Source: Terriglobia bacterium (GTDB lineage: Bacteria > Acidobacteriota > Terriglobia > Terriglobales > Acidobacteriaceae). From it: a DNA stretch of 64,000 nucleotides. The notes beneath the pieces were generated by a model. It searched no databases. It had not been told where the DNA came from and worked only from the letters and a program-made list of their open reading frames with translations. The stretch lies in contig JAIQGL010000008.1 in NCBI GenBank assembly GCA_020072585.1, forward strand, positions 1 through 64,000, read 5' to 3'. Below are positions 1 to 8,049 of the stretch, in pieces. A program made the translations under genes and the position numbers. Position 1 is the first letter of the stretch. The number at the start of each line of letters is the position of its first letter.

Positions 1-1
1 A

Positions 2-85
2 AGAAAGCTGGTCAAAATCGTCTACGATACTCTGAAAAACCAGTGGGTCTTCGAAGATTTTCCCAGCTTTACCCTGGCTGCCTAA
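2..85 (+). pseudogene. C-terminal end of a possible IS110-type transposase (partial)
   Basis: The window opens inside a reading frame that closes with TAA at 83-85. The 27 visible residues include the stretch TLKNQWVFEDFPSF, which resembles the C-terminal tail of some IS110-family transposases as I remember them. Only the tail is visible, so I cannot say whether the gene is intact upstream. A palindromic repeat begins about 38 nt after the stop. It could also be the end of an unrelated protein. Confidence 0.4.
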
Positions 86-122
86 AACCAGCCAAAACAA
101 CTTTTGAGTGGACATTATTCAT

Positions 123-316
123 GGGAGGCACGGAGACACGGAGAAGAACTATAAGGGTCTTCTTGTTGAGCATCTTTGACGCTCGGAACCTTTCTATTTT
201 GGGCGAGAAAGTGCCGATCGAAGCGTGGCGGCCCTAACCGGGTAAACAACTCGGCCCGCGCCTTCACCGCGATCAAAAGATTTCCTCCGTTCCTCCGTGT
301 CTCCGTGGTGGATGTT
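123..316. repeat. Palindromic repeat copy A (CACGGAG-type arms)
   Basis: The left arm (about 123-146) contains two CACGGAGA units 8 nt apart. The right arm (about 281-314), read on the opposite strand, contains CACGGAGA, CACGGAGG and AACGGAGG at the same 8-nt spacing. The shared core CACGGAGACACGGAG is 15 nt. The roughly 130 nt between the arms hold no convincing gene. The copy lies between the transposase-like tail and the sdh operon. It shares arm design with the copy inside mnmG (50267-50373), and both have a TCTTCTTG stretch inside. Confidence 0.65.
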
Positions 317-330
317 CTGCTCCCATTTGC

Positions 331-336
331 TACACT
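331..336 (+). promoter_or_regulatory. Possible -10 box (TACACT) for the sdh operon
   Basis: TACACT lies 33 nt before the TTG start of the cytochrome b gene, in the first AT-rich stretch after the palindromic repeat. I see no good -35 hexamer at the usual distance, so the call rests on the -10 alone. Confidence 0.25.
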
Positions 337-369
337 AATCAGTTTTCAATTCACCCTTGGAGGTGAAGT

Positions 370-1149
370 TTGGCTGCAAGCAGAAGCTCAGCCGTGCCAG
401 TTGCTCCAGGCCGTACTTTGCGTCGTGACGCCTGGTGGCTGGAATCAGTCCCAGTTTGGATCCTGATGGGAGGGTTCAGCATTTATGCTACGTTCCGCGC
501 CTTCGAGGGCAAATTTTATGAAGCCGCGCCGTACCTCTCGCCCTTTTACTCACCCTTAATCGACCCTCACCATCACTGGCTGCCTCTGTGGTTTTCACCG
601 GCGATGCTGATTCTGGCTTTCCCGCTTGGTTTCCGGGCAACCTGCTACTACTATCGCAAGGCGCTCTACCGCGCGTTCCTCTTAGATCCACCGGCCTGCG
701 CCGTGGGTGAGAGCCCGCACCGCAATTATCGCGGCGAAGCAAAGTTCCCGTTCATTCTGCAAAACGCACATCGCTATTTTCTTTATGCGGCCGTCGTTTT
801 TCTGTGCTTCCTCTGGTATGACGCTTTTCGCGCCTTCTGGTTTCCCGGTCCCGACAAGACCCTCCACTTCGGTATCGGGCTTGGGTCGCTGGTGCTGCTG
901 GTGAACATTGTGCTGCTGAGCCTGTATCTGTTCTCCTGCCACTCGCTGCGCCATCTGATTGGCGGAAAAATGGATTGCTTTTCCTGCACCACCTTCAATC
1001 TGAAGCGCCATGGCGCATGGAAAAAGGCCAGCTTTCTGAATGAGCGCCACATGCTTTTTGCCTGGGCGAGTTTGATTTCTGTTGGATTTGCCGACTTCTA
1101 TGTCCGCATGGTTTCGAGCGGCATCATCAAGGACCTGAGAATACTGTGA
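370..1149 (+). CDS. sdhC: Succinate dehydrogenase/fumarate reductase cytochrome b membrane subunit
   Basis: This 259-residue membrane protein probably anchors the succinate dehydrogenase complex and passes electrons to quinone. About five hydrophobic helices are visible (near 22-47, 69-90, 136-156, 167-195 and 228-253), with several histidines that could bind haem (HHH near 67-69, H133, H190, H194). The start is TTG, chosen because GGAGGTG lies 4 nt upstream and no better start exists. The assignment rests mainly on its place directly before the flavoprotein and iron-sulfur genes, with a 4-nt GTGA overlap into sdhA, and on a topology like five-helix actinobacterial-type Sdh anchors. The sequence itself is divergent. 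Confidence 0.75.
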   Translation: MAASRSSAVPVAPGRTLRRDAWWLESVPVWILMGGFSIYATFRAFEGKFYEAAPYLSPFYSPLIDPHHHWLPLWFSPAMLILAFPLGFRATCYYYRKALYRAFLLDPPACAVGESPHRNYRGEAKFPFILQNAHRYFLYAAVVFLCFLWYDAFRAFWFPGPDKTLHFGIGLGSLVLLVNIVLLSLYLFSCHSLRHLIGGKMDCFSCTTFNLKRHGAWKKASFLNERHMLFAWASLISVGFADFYVRMVSSGIIKDLRIL

Positions 1150-2870
1150 CGAACCAGACGAAGTATGAAACCCATGAACATGATGTCTTAATCATCGGCG
1201 CGGGCGGCGCGGGATTGCGGGCCGCGATTGAAGCTCTGGCGGCCGGCGCTCGCGTTGCCGTGGTCTCCAAATCCCTGCTGGGAAAAGCACACACGGTAAT
1301 GGCGGAAGGCGGCATCGCTGCTGCCATGGCCAACGTGGACAAGGCCGATAGTTGGAAGACGCATTTCCGTGACACCATGCGCGGCGGCAAGCTGGTCAAC
1401 AACTGGCGCATGGCCCAACTTCACGCTCAGGAATCGCCCGAGCGTGTGCGTGAGTTGGAGCAGTGGGGCGCACTCTTTGACCGCACTTCAGACGGCGACA
1501 TTCTGCAACGCGCCTTCGGCGGCCATACCTTCAAGCGGCTTTGCCATGTAGGCGACCGCACCGGCCTGGAGATGATCCGCACCCTGCAAGACCGCGGCGT
1601 ACAGCTCGGCATCGATGTCTTTATGGAATGCACCGTCATCCGGCTGCTCACAGACGGCAACCGTGTTGTAGGCGCGTTCGGCTATTGGCGCGAGCAGGGA
1701 CGCTTCGTGGTGCTGAAAGCCAAGGCCGTAGTCATGGCCACGGGCGGCATTGGCAAGGCCTGGCCGGTCACCTCCAATTCCTGGGAATGCACGGGTGATG
1801 GAATGGCGCTGGCCTATGAAGCCGGCGCCGATCTGCTGGATATGGAGTTTGTTCAGTTCCATCCCACCGGAATGGTGTGGCCTCCGGGCGTACAGGGGCT
1901 CCTGGTGACTGAGGCGGTGCGCGGCGAAGGCGGCATCCTGCGCAACAAGCTGGGCGAGCGATTCATGGAGAAGTACGACCCCAAGCGCATGGAACTTTCC
2001 ACGCGCGATCTGGTGGCACGTTCCATCTACACCGAGGTGAAAGAAGGGCGTGGCAGCGAGCACGGCGGCGCCTTCCTGGATATTTCCCACAAGCCGCCCG
2101 AATATGTGAAGCAGAAGCTGCCCAGCATGTATCACCAGTTCAAGGAACTGGCGGATGTGGACATCACCAAGGGACCGATGGAGGTCGGCCCCACATGCCA
2201 TTACATGATGGGCGGCATTCGCGTTGATGCTGAAACCACGGCGGCCTCTCTGCCCGGGCTGTTTGCCGCTGGTGAATCTGCCGCCGGACTGCATGGCGCC
2301 AACCGCCTGGGCGGCAACTCTCTCTCTGACTTGGTGGTGTTCGGACGCAGGGCGGGGCTGGAGGCCTCGGCGTTTGCCGCTAAGTCCCCAGCAGGCGGCA
2401 TTGACTCCGGGCAGATCGCTGAGGCCGAGCATGACATGCTGGCCCCGTTTGAACGCGGGGACGGAGAAAATCCATATACCGTGCACCGCGACCTGCAAAA
2501 CGTAATGCAGAACCTGGTAGGCATTTTTCGCACCGAAGAAGACTTGACTACAGCGCTGGCAGAGCTCGAGAAGCTAAAGCAGCGCGCGACGAGGCTCCGC
2601 GTGGAAGGTTCGCGGCTCTTCAATCCGGGATGGCACCTGGCCCGCGATCTGAAGTGCATGTTGATAGTTTCAGAAGCCGTGGCACGCAGCGCGCTGGCGC
2701 GCAAGGAGAGCCGGGGGGCGCACAGCCGCATCGATTGTCCCAATCCGGATGAGCAATGGGGTAAACAGAACAATGTGATCTCCCGCGAGGGAGATCGGAT
2801 GAAGCTCCGGCAGATCCCGGTAAAAGAAATGCCGGATGAGCTGCGCGAGCTTGTGGCCGACGACAAATAG
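1146..2870 (+). CDS. sdhA: Succinate dehydrogenase flavoprotein subunit
   Basis: The 574-residue subunit oxidises succinate to fumarate with covalently bound FAD at the inner face of the cytoplasmic membrane. It shows the FAD dinucleotide-binding motif GAGGAGLRAAIEA near residue 17, the region HTVMAEGGIAAA near 49 containing the expected flavinylated histidine, the active-site stretch TEAVRGEGG, and the C-terminal GLHGANRLGGNSLSDLV motif near 378. Length is normal for the family. The GTG start overlaps the end of sdhC by 4 nt, so the two are translationally coupled. sdhB follows after 50 nt. Confidence 0.95.
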   Translation: MTNQTKYETHEHDVLIIGAGGAGLRAAIEALAAGARVAVVSKSLLGKAHTVMAEGGIAAAMANVDKADSWKTHFRDTMRGGKLVNNWRMAQLHAQESPERVRELEQWGALFDRTSDGDILQRAFGGHTFKRLCHVGDRTGLEMIRTLQDRGVQLGIDVFMECTVIRLLTDGNRVVGAFGYWREQGRFVVLKAKAVVMATGGIGKAWPVTSNSWECTGDGMALAYEAGADLLDMEFVQFHPTGMVWPPGVQGLLVTEAVRGEGGILRNKLGERFMEKYDPKRMELSTRDLVARSIYTEVKEGRGSEHGGAFLDISHKPPEYVKQKLPSMYHQFKELADVDITKGPMEVGPTCHYMMGGIRVDAETTAASLPGLFAAGESAAGLHGANRLGGNSLSDLVVFGRRAGLEASAFAAKSPAGGIDSGQIAEAEHDMLAPFERGDGENPYTVHRDLQNVMQNLVGIFRTEEDLTTALAELEKLKQRATRLRVEGSRLFNPGWHLARDLKCMLIVSEAVARSALARKESRGAHSRIDCPNPDEQWGKQNNVISREGDRMKLRQIPVKEMPDELRELVADDK

Positions 2871-2920
2871 CATCACCTCAATGCCCGAGTGCAGTCAGAC
2901 CGAACCAACAGGAGAGAAGA

Positions 2921-3664
2921 ATGGCGGACGCGATCTTGGAAGTTTTCCGGGGTAACCAGGAAGTCGGCGGAGCAAAGCAATATACGGTCCCGATTACTCC
3001 GGGTATGGTGGTTCTTGACGCGCTGCACTACATCCAGGCGCATCTGGAACCTGACCTTGCCGTGCGCTGGAATTGCAAAGCCGGCAAATGTGGCTCGTGC
3101 TCGGCAGAGGTCAACGGCAAACCCCGGCTCACCTGCAAAACGCGCATGGACGCCCTTCCCACGGACAAACCCATCACCGTCTATCCCATGAAATCGTTTC
3201 CGGTGATCAAGGACCTTGTAACGGACGTCTCCTGGAATTACCGCGTGAACAGGAAGATTCCGCCGTTCACCCCGAAGCCTGGAACGGACTGGAAGATGTA
3301 TCAGGAAGATATGGACCGGGTACAGGAGTTCCGGAAGTGCATTGAATGTTTCCTGTGCCAGAACGTATGCCACGTTGTGCGCGATCATCACAAGAAAGAA
3401 GAGTTCGGCGGGCCGCGATTCTTTGTGCGTGTTGCATCGCTCGAAATGCATCCGCTTGACAACGTCTCGCGGGCCAAGCTGCTCAAGGATGAACTGGGAA
3501 TCGGCTACTGCAACATCACCAAATGCTGCACAGAGGTTTGCCCGGAGGAGATCAAGATCACTGACAACGCCATCATTCCTTTGAAAGAGCGCGTAGTCGA
3601 TGAGTTTTATGATCCAATCATGAAATTGGTGCGCAAGATACGCGGAGCGCCCAAAGCGGGCTAG
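2921..3664 (+). CDS. sdhB: Succinate dehydrogenase iron-sulfur subunit
   Basis: The 247-residue subunit relays electrons from FAD to the membrane anchor through three iron-sulfur clusters. The N-terminal half has the plant-type 2Fe-2S pattern CKAGKCGSC...C near residues 51-72. The C-terminal half has the cysteine groups CIECFLCQNVC and CNITKCCTEVCP for the 4Fe-4S and 3Fe-4S clusters. Length matches the family. A GGAGAGAAG ribosome-binding site precedes the ATG. It closes the sdhCAB operon. Confidence 0.95.
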   Translation: MADAILEVFRGNQEVGGAKQYTVPITPGMVVLDALHYIQAHLEPDLAVRWNCKAGKCGSCSAEVNGKPRLTCKTRMDALPTDKPITVYPMKSFPVIKDLVTDVSWNYRVNRKIPPFTPKPGTDWKMYQEDMDRVQEFRKCIECFLCQNVCHVVRDHHKKEEFGGPRFFVRVASLEMHPLDNVSRAKLLKDELGIGYCNITKCCTEVCPEEIKITDNAIIPLKERVVDEFYDPIMKLVRKIRGAPKAG

Positions 3665-3696
3665 AATGAATACAGTGATAGATCAGGCGGTTGATT

Positions 3697-4209
3697 ATGG
3701 AACGGCAATTTAAGACGATCTCCAAGAATGGCATTGTTGAGGCGCTGGCAAAAGTCCAGCACTATCGTTACCTGAACCAGGCGGAGGAAGCGGAATCGAT
3801 CTGCCGTGATGTTCTGGCCGTCGACCCGGAAAACCAACTGGCGTTGCGCTTATTGGGTCTGACTATTACTGACCAGTTTAAGGGTACAACCTCTGACGGC
3901 TTCCGCGAGGCACAAAGCTGCTTTGAGAAGCTCGCCAGCCCATACGAGCGGTACTATTATCAGGGCATTCTCCATGAACGGCGTGCCAAGGCGCAGCTGC
4001 GTGCCGGCCATCTGGCGCATTCTCTGATGGCCAGCTTTGAGAACGCCATGCGCTGCTTTGAAGAAGCGGAGAAGATTCGCCCGCAGGGCAATGATGATGC
4101 CTTGCTGCGCTGGAACCGCTGCCTGCGGCTCATGCAGAGCGTCCCTGATTTAGTGCGGGACTCAGAAGCCTTTGACGCCAGTGATGCTCCGCCCATCTTC
4201 AGGGATTAA
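3697..4209 (+). CDS. TPR-like protein of unknown function
   Basis: The protein is 170 residues with no signal peptide or membrane segment. The spacing of alanine, leucine and tyrosine (AEEAESICRDVLAVDPENQLALRLLG, then NAMRCFEEAEKIRPQ) is that of two or three tetratricopeptide helix pairs, which usually bind other proteins. A TTG six nt upstream is in frame, but ATG at 3697 is better placed behind AGGCGG. It lies 32 nt after sdhB and may be read with the sdh operon. No specific role can be given. Confidence 0.7.
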   Translation: MERQFKTISKNGIVEALAKVQHYRYLNQAEEAESICRDVLAVDPENQLALRLLGLTITDQFKGTTSDGFREAQSCFEKLASPYERYYYQGILHERRAKAQLRAGHLAHSLMASFENAMRCFEEAEKIRPQGNDDALLRWNRCLRLMQSVPDLVRDSEAFDASDAPPIFRD

Positions 4210-4360
4210 GGGGTTTTCGCCCGGTATACGCTGAATATTCCTGCAATCCGGACGAATTTCCCTGCCCGCGCAGTTAGTCCACCAGCGTGACGGCGATCAC
4301 ATCTCCGGTGGTCATCCGTTTACTAGACTCAAGCTGATTTCTTTGCAATGAGGTGATCTC

Positions 4361-5248
4361 ATGGAGACGCTTGAGCCGGTTACTTCGCTATCCTTAAAAA
4401 ACATTCTTCTCGCTACTGACTTTTCTTCTGGTTCGGAAACAGCCCTGAAATACGCGCAGGCCATCGCGCACCGGCACGCCTCCCACGTGCACGCGATCCA
4501 CGTCGATGGGCCCGACTGCTACCAGTTGCTTGATCCTGACGCTTTTTCCATCACCTTCAACGGCCCAGCGGCAAAGTCCGAGCATGGCACTGACGTATTG
4601 CGCGGGCTCATGCAGGGACTGCCCATACAGACGCCGCTGCGTCAGGGCGCGATCTGGGAAGTGATCGCCGATGTGGTGGCGCGAAATGAAATCGACCTGC
4701 TGGTGCTGGCTTCTCACGGGCGGCACGGAATTCCCAAACTGATGCTGGGCTCGGTGGCAGAAGATGTTTTTCGCAACGTTCCATGCCCTGTGCTCACCGT
4801 TGGACCGGACGTGAAAGCCTGCGATGCCCGGGACCTGAATATCAAAAAGGTTTTGCTGGCCACGCATTTTGAGCACAACTCGGCTGCCCCTTTGCATGCG
4901 GCACTGCTTGCCAATGAATTCCAGGCCGAACTCACGATCCTGCACGTCGGCGAAGAGCACAAGATTGATGCTGGCGCTAAAAGTGATGGGGAGATCACCC
5001 GTCAGTTGCTATCCACGGTCCCCCCAGAGGCTTGTTTGTGGCGGAAACCGGTATGCGTGCTCAAATATGGCTTGCCTTCGGACAAAATCCTGGAAGCTGC
5101 GCACCAGTTGCGCGCCGATTTGATCGTGCTGGGCGCTCGCCATCCCGAGCCGGCAAAAATCAATTCGCATTTACCCTGGGCGACGGCGGCGCGGGTCATT
5201 GCTGAAGCGGAGTGCCCGGTATTGACAGTGCGTGAAAAGGAGACCTGA
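4361..5248 (+). CDS. Tandem universal stress protein (two UspA domains)
   Basis: The 295-residue cytoplasmic protein carries two UspA folds: about residues 8-150 and 158-294. The first has the nucleotide-binding signature ASHGRHG...LGSVAEDV and ends with CPVLTVGP. The second ends with CPVLTVREKET but its glycine-rich motif is degenerate (GARHPEPAKINSHLPW). Tandem Usp proteins are usually linked to stress or energy sensing; the exact signal cannot be read here. AGGTGA lies 5 nt before the ATG. The stop overlaps the next gene's start (TGATG). Confidence 0.9.
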   Translation: METLEPVTSLSLKNILLATDFSSGSETALKYAQAIAHRHASHVHAIHVDGPDCYQLLDPDAFSITFNGPAAKSEHGTDVLRGLMQGLPIQTPLRQGAIWEVIADVVARNEIDLLVLASHGRHGIPKLMLGSVAEDVFRNVPCPVLTVGPDVKACDARDLNIKKVLLATHFEHNSAAPLHAALLANEFQAELTILHVGEEHKIDAGAKSDGEITRQLLSTVPPEACLWRKPVCVLKYGLPSDKILEAAHQLRADLIVLGARHPEPAKINSHLPWATAARVIAEAECPVLTVREKET

Positions 5249-5565
5249 TGCGTTCTCGTCGTATTAAGTCTAATGCCAGGAAGCTTCCAGCGACTACGCG
5301 GCTTTTGCCGCAGAATGCTCATGACCGGCAGAGCACACGCTTACGGCTGGGCAACTATGTTGCTGATATTGTTCCGGACCAATACGATTCCGGTATTGTT
5401 TATCAATGGATCGTACAGCGCGCAGGCTCATCGCAAATCCTGAGTCAGGGACAGGAAGCCACGCTGGCTGAGGCCCTGGCATGTGGACACCGATGGCTGG
5501 AACGGCTTGCCAGAAAGCATAAGGGAAGAGCCGCCATCTATGAATCGCGACCGATTGCCTCATAA
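5248..5565 (+). CDS. Small hypothetical protein coupled to the Usp gene
   Basis: This 105-residue protein has a basic N-terminus (SRRIKSNARKL) and a compact domain (about 25-98) whose pattern, YDSGIVYQWIVQRAGSS then EATLAEALACGHRWLERL, suggests a small alpha/beta fold that I do not recognise. The ATG overlaps the Usp stop codon by one base, so it is probably translated by coupling and may work with the stress protein. No signal peptide or membrane helix is seen. Confidence 0.65.
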   Translation: MRSRRIKSNARKLPATTRLLPQNAHDRQSTRLRLGNYVADIVPDQYDSGIVYQWIVQRAGSSQILSQGQEATLAEALACGHRWLERLARKHKGRAAIYESRPIAS

Positions 5566-5577
5566 CGGCTAGGGCGG

Positions 5578-6102
5578 TCAGCGGGCTGAGCTCTCCAGCA
5601 CGCGCACTTTCCAACGGTCTTCAGCGCCGGTCATTACCGCGTAATATTGAATCTGCGCTTGGTCCGAATGGATGACTGTTCCTCCGTCCAGCACCTGCGT
5701 CTCAATGCTGGCTGTGTCCTTCAACTCAACAGCAGACCCATCAGGGGAATAGAAGACCGCTTCCACCTTGTGGCCGCGATCAATAAGGCGCGTTGAAAGC
5801 CCATTCTGTTTCTGGTCTTTCACCCGCTGCACTAGCCTATCCAGCGCAAAGCCGGAAAAGTTTTCATTCAGCGGCTGCAGCGTATTGTTGGCCAGCGCCG
5901 TGCCAATTCCCTGCCAGGCGAGCGTGTAATCGCGCAAAATAGCATTCTGCGTGACTTCTTCAACTTCACGCGGTTGCGCGTTCTTCACATTGAGCTGCAC
6001 TGAAGGCTTGCTGTCAGCCAGAATCCGCTTCAGCAACGGCACCGCGCCGGACACAGCCAGCACCACGCCCGCAGTCAGGACCAGCATGCGCACAAGTTTC
6101 AT
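5578..6102 (-). CDS. Exported or membrane-anchored hypothetical protein, NTF2-like/ARC6-IMS-like
   Basis: The 174-residue protein starts with one hydrophobic helix (LVLTAGVVLAVSGAVPLL) acting as a signal or anchor. The rest resembles the curved alpha+beta domains used for protein contacts: helix-rich first half, then strands such as GHKVEAVFYSPDGSAVELKDTASIETQVL. It is the last gene of a four-gene operon and overlaps the previous gene by 4 nt (ATGA). Function unknown. Confidence 0.7.
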   Translation of the reverse strand: MKLVRMLVLTAGVVLAVSGAVPLLKRILADSKPSVQLNVKNAQPREVEEVTQNAILRDYTLAWQGIGTALANNTLQPLNENFSGFALDRLVQRVKDQKQNGLSTRLIDRGHKVEAVFYSPDGSAVELKDTASIETQVLDGGTVIHSDQAQIQYYAVMTGAEDRWKVRVLESSAR

Positions 6103-6959
6103 TGTTTGCCTCCCACATGCAGCTCGTTTCCCAGAACCACGCCTGCGGCCACGGTAATAGTTGCATTGTCAGACACCGGTAGCTCGGCGCGGGCGATGCC
6201 CTTTTTGATGCGCGAATCCACGGTGCTTCTGCCGCTTCGGTCAGTCTGGATGAAGCTGACAATCGTGCCGTCCGGCACAGGGTTGCCGCTGCAATCGCGG
6301 ATTGGGTCCGTCTCTATCACTACGTTATTGTTCGCGCGTCCGGCCACGTGCATACGGAGATTGCAGGGATCAGCCGCAACTTGTTGCACCACGCGCCGCA
6401 CCTGTGTACCACCAACAGAAGCAACGAACTGCGCCGCTCCCGCTTTTGGCGCAGACGCGCTGTTGGTCCAGGCGATGCCATCGCGGCTGGTAACGGTTTT
6501 CGAAGATCCCGTTCCGCCAACCGCAAGGTTGAAATTCACCGGCGTGGGATCAAGTATCAGGTTCTGGTATTTATCGAAAATGAATGCTACCCCGGTGATT
6601 ACATTAGGCCGGGCCACCGGGACGCGTGACGGACGGGCGAGGAAGTTCAGGTTTTCCGGCTTGCCGGGTTTGACCCAGAAAATCTGAGACTGCCTGACAT
6701 CGCCTCGGGCAATGGCGATCCAGCGTCCCGCACTCCGCAGCTCTTCACCTTTAATTTCGATATTGCCGCCAGACTTGAACTCACGCTTGATCACCTGACC
6801 AGGACCAATGAGATACAGAGTGCCGGTTCCGCTGGTGCCAATGCTCAACGGCTGTCCGGCCACAGCGTCTTTGGGAAGGTTCAGATCAGCGGCGTGGGCG
6901 CAATCTGCCGCAAACCAACAGAGAGCAACAATCAGGCCGATAAAGATCAGTTTACGCAT
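6099..6959 (-). CDS. Secreted hypothetical protein with Ig-like domains
   Basis: The 286-residue protein begins with a clear signal peptide (MRKLIFIGLIVALCWFAA, cleavage after AHA). The mature part is strand-rich with invasin/Big-like phrases: AGQPLSIGTSGTGTLYLIGPG near 20-45, and NPVPDGTIVSFIQTDRSGRST near 230. A GTG at 6971 would add four residues; ATG 6959 puts the signal peptide right at the N-terminus and is preferred. It is the third gene of the operon 8049-9860 to 5578. Presumed periplasmic or cell-surface; role unknown. Confidence 0.7.
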   Translation of the reverse strand: MRKLIFIGLIVALCWFAADCAHAADLNLPKDAVAGQPLSIGTSGTGTLYLIGPGQVIKREFKSGGNIEIKGEELRSAGRWIAIARGDVRQSQIFWVKPGKPENLNFLARPSRVPVARPNVITGVAFIFDKYQNLILDPTPVNFNLAVGGTGSSKTVTSRDGIAWTNSASAPKAGAAQFVASVGGTQVRRVVQQVAADPCNLRMHVAGRANNNVVIETDPIRDCSGNPVPDGTIVSFIQTDRSGRSTVDSRIKKGIARAELPVSDNATITVAAGVVLGNELHVGGKQ

Positions 6960-6960
6960 G

Positions 6961-8049
6961 CTAGTTCTCACGGCTGTAGTGATTTACGGTCACGCGGTAG
7001 GTGTGAACGTTCGCGGCAAGATCATCGCGCAACGCGACCGAGAAAGGCTGCGGCGTCTGCGGCAGCAACGCATGGTCTGAATATGCGTCAGATACCCAGA
7101 TCACTTTGCCGCCATTGTCATAGAACGTGGCGAGAACATGGGGGATATTCACCGTGGTTCCGCTTTCGTTCAGCAACTCGCCCTTCAGCACAGTGCGGCC
7201 CGTAATGTCCTTTTCAATCCGCTGGTGCAACACGCCGATGACCGGATCGGCAGAGGCCGGAACCAGCATCCAGTCATGCGTCATACGCACTGACTTCACG
7301 TCGGATTTTTTGATCCCCGGGAAATCAATGCGGTAAGGCGACACTTCCTTGGGAAGCAGCACGTGAGAGATTTTGTCAAAGCTGCTCTCCTCGGCCACGT
7401 CTTTTCCGGCATTGTCGGTAAGGACCGCTCCTACAGTGATAAAAGCTGGAACCGTGTCTTCATTCTCCACTTCGCCCATGATGATCAGGCCGCCATCGCG
7501 CTCCACGGCATTCATGGAAAGAATGCGGCAATTCGGGTTCTCGACGTTCTGCGCGCCCCAGTCATCGCCCGCGCCGCGCCACACAATGTCCCAGCGCAGA
7601 TAGTTCACGGGGATCACCTGCGGAGGCACATGCACTTCTTTTTCCGCCGGCCATTGCACCTTCCATGCGCCATCCTCTTTCACCACTTTCAGATCTCGTG
7701 TGTCAAAAGACACGCCCACGGCAGTTGCATATTTGAGCTCAGTGCGAACCGTGGCTTCAGTGTCTGACTCATGCAGCACACGTGTGTTCACTGAATCAAG
7801 CTGTGAGTAGGTACGCAGGCTGCCATTGCGCCCGGTCAGATCGCGAATGAACCCGCCCTGATCAACATTGCTGGACGAAGCCACGTAAGAGTAGGCGCCA
7901 TTCCAGTCATGCCCTTTGGCGTTGCCAAACATTGCTTGCACCGCGCCCTCCGGTGTCGACGCCTGGGCGTTCCTGCTTCCGTGCACCGTGCCAATGGCGA
8001 TCAATCCCACCGTAAGAACTGCAAAAATAACTGCGAGTATGCGCCCCAT
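6961..8049 (-). CDS. Membrane-anchored protein with NTF2-like and FxLYD-like domains
   Basis: The 362-residue protein has an N-terminal hydrophobic helix (ILAVIFAVLTVGLIAIGTV). Residues about 32-130 look like an NTF2-type domain (TPEGAVQAMFGNAKGHDWNGAYSYVA), followed by two strand-rich repeats that read like FxLYD domains (GEVENEDTVPAFITVGAVLTD near 195, and KGELLNESGTTVNIPHVLATFYD near 300). These usually sit outside the membrane. The start overlaps the upstream stop by one base (TAATG). Exact role unknown. Confidence 0.7.
   Translation of the reverse strand: MGRILAVIFAVLTVGLIAIGTVHGSRNAQASTPEGAVQAMFGNAKGHDWNGAYSYVASSSNVDQGGFIRDLTGRNGSLRTYSQLDSVNTRVLHESDTEATVRTELKYATAVGVSFDTRDLKVVKEDGAWKVQWPAEKEVHVPPQVIPVNYLRWDIVWRGAGDDWGAQNVENPNCRILSMNAVERDGGLIIMGEVENEDTVPAFITVGAVLTDNAGKDVAEESSFDKISHVLLPKEVSPYRIDFPGIKKSDVKSVRMTHDWMLVPASADPVIGVLHQRIEKDITGRTVLKGELLNESGTTVNIPHVLATFYDNGGKVIWVSDAYSDHALLPQTPQPFSVALRDDLAANVHTYRVTVNHYSREN

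Noticed and set aside
43-466. Short frames (64 and 96 residues) in the first 470 nt
   Set aside because: They run across the palindromic repeat arms and have no coding signature.
1488-2498. 336-residue open frame on the minus strand
   Set aside because: It is antisense to sdhA and exists because of GC-rich codon bias.
2631-2646. TGGCAC followed by GC at sigma-54 spacing
   Set aside because: It lies inside the conserved sdhA coding sequence, lacks the TTGC part, and has no gene start behind it.
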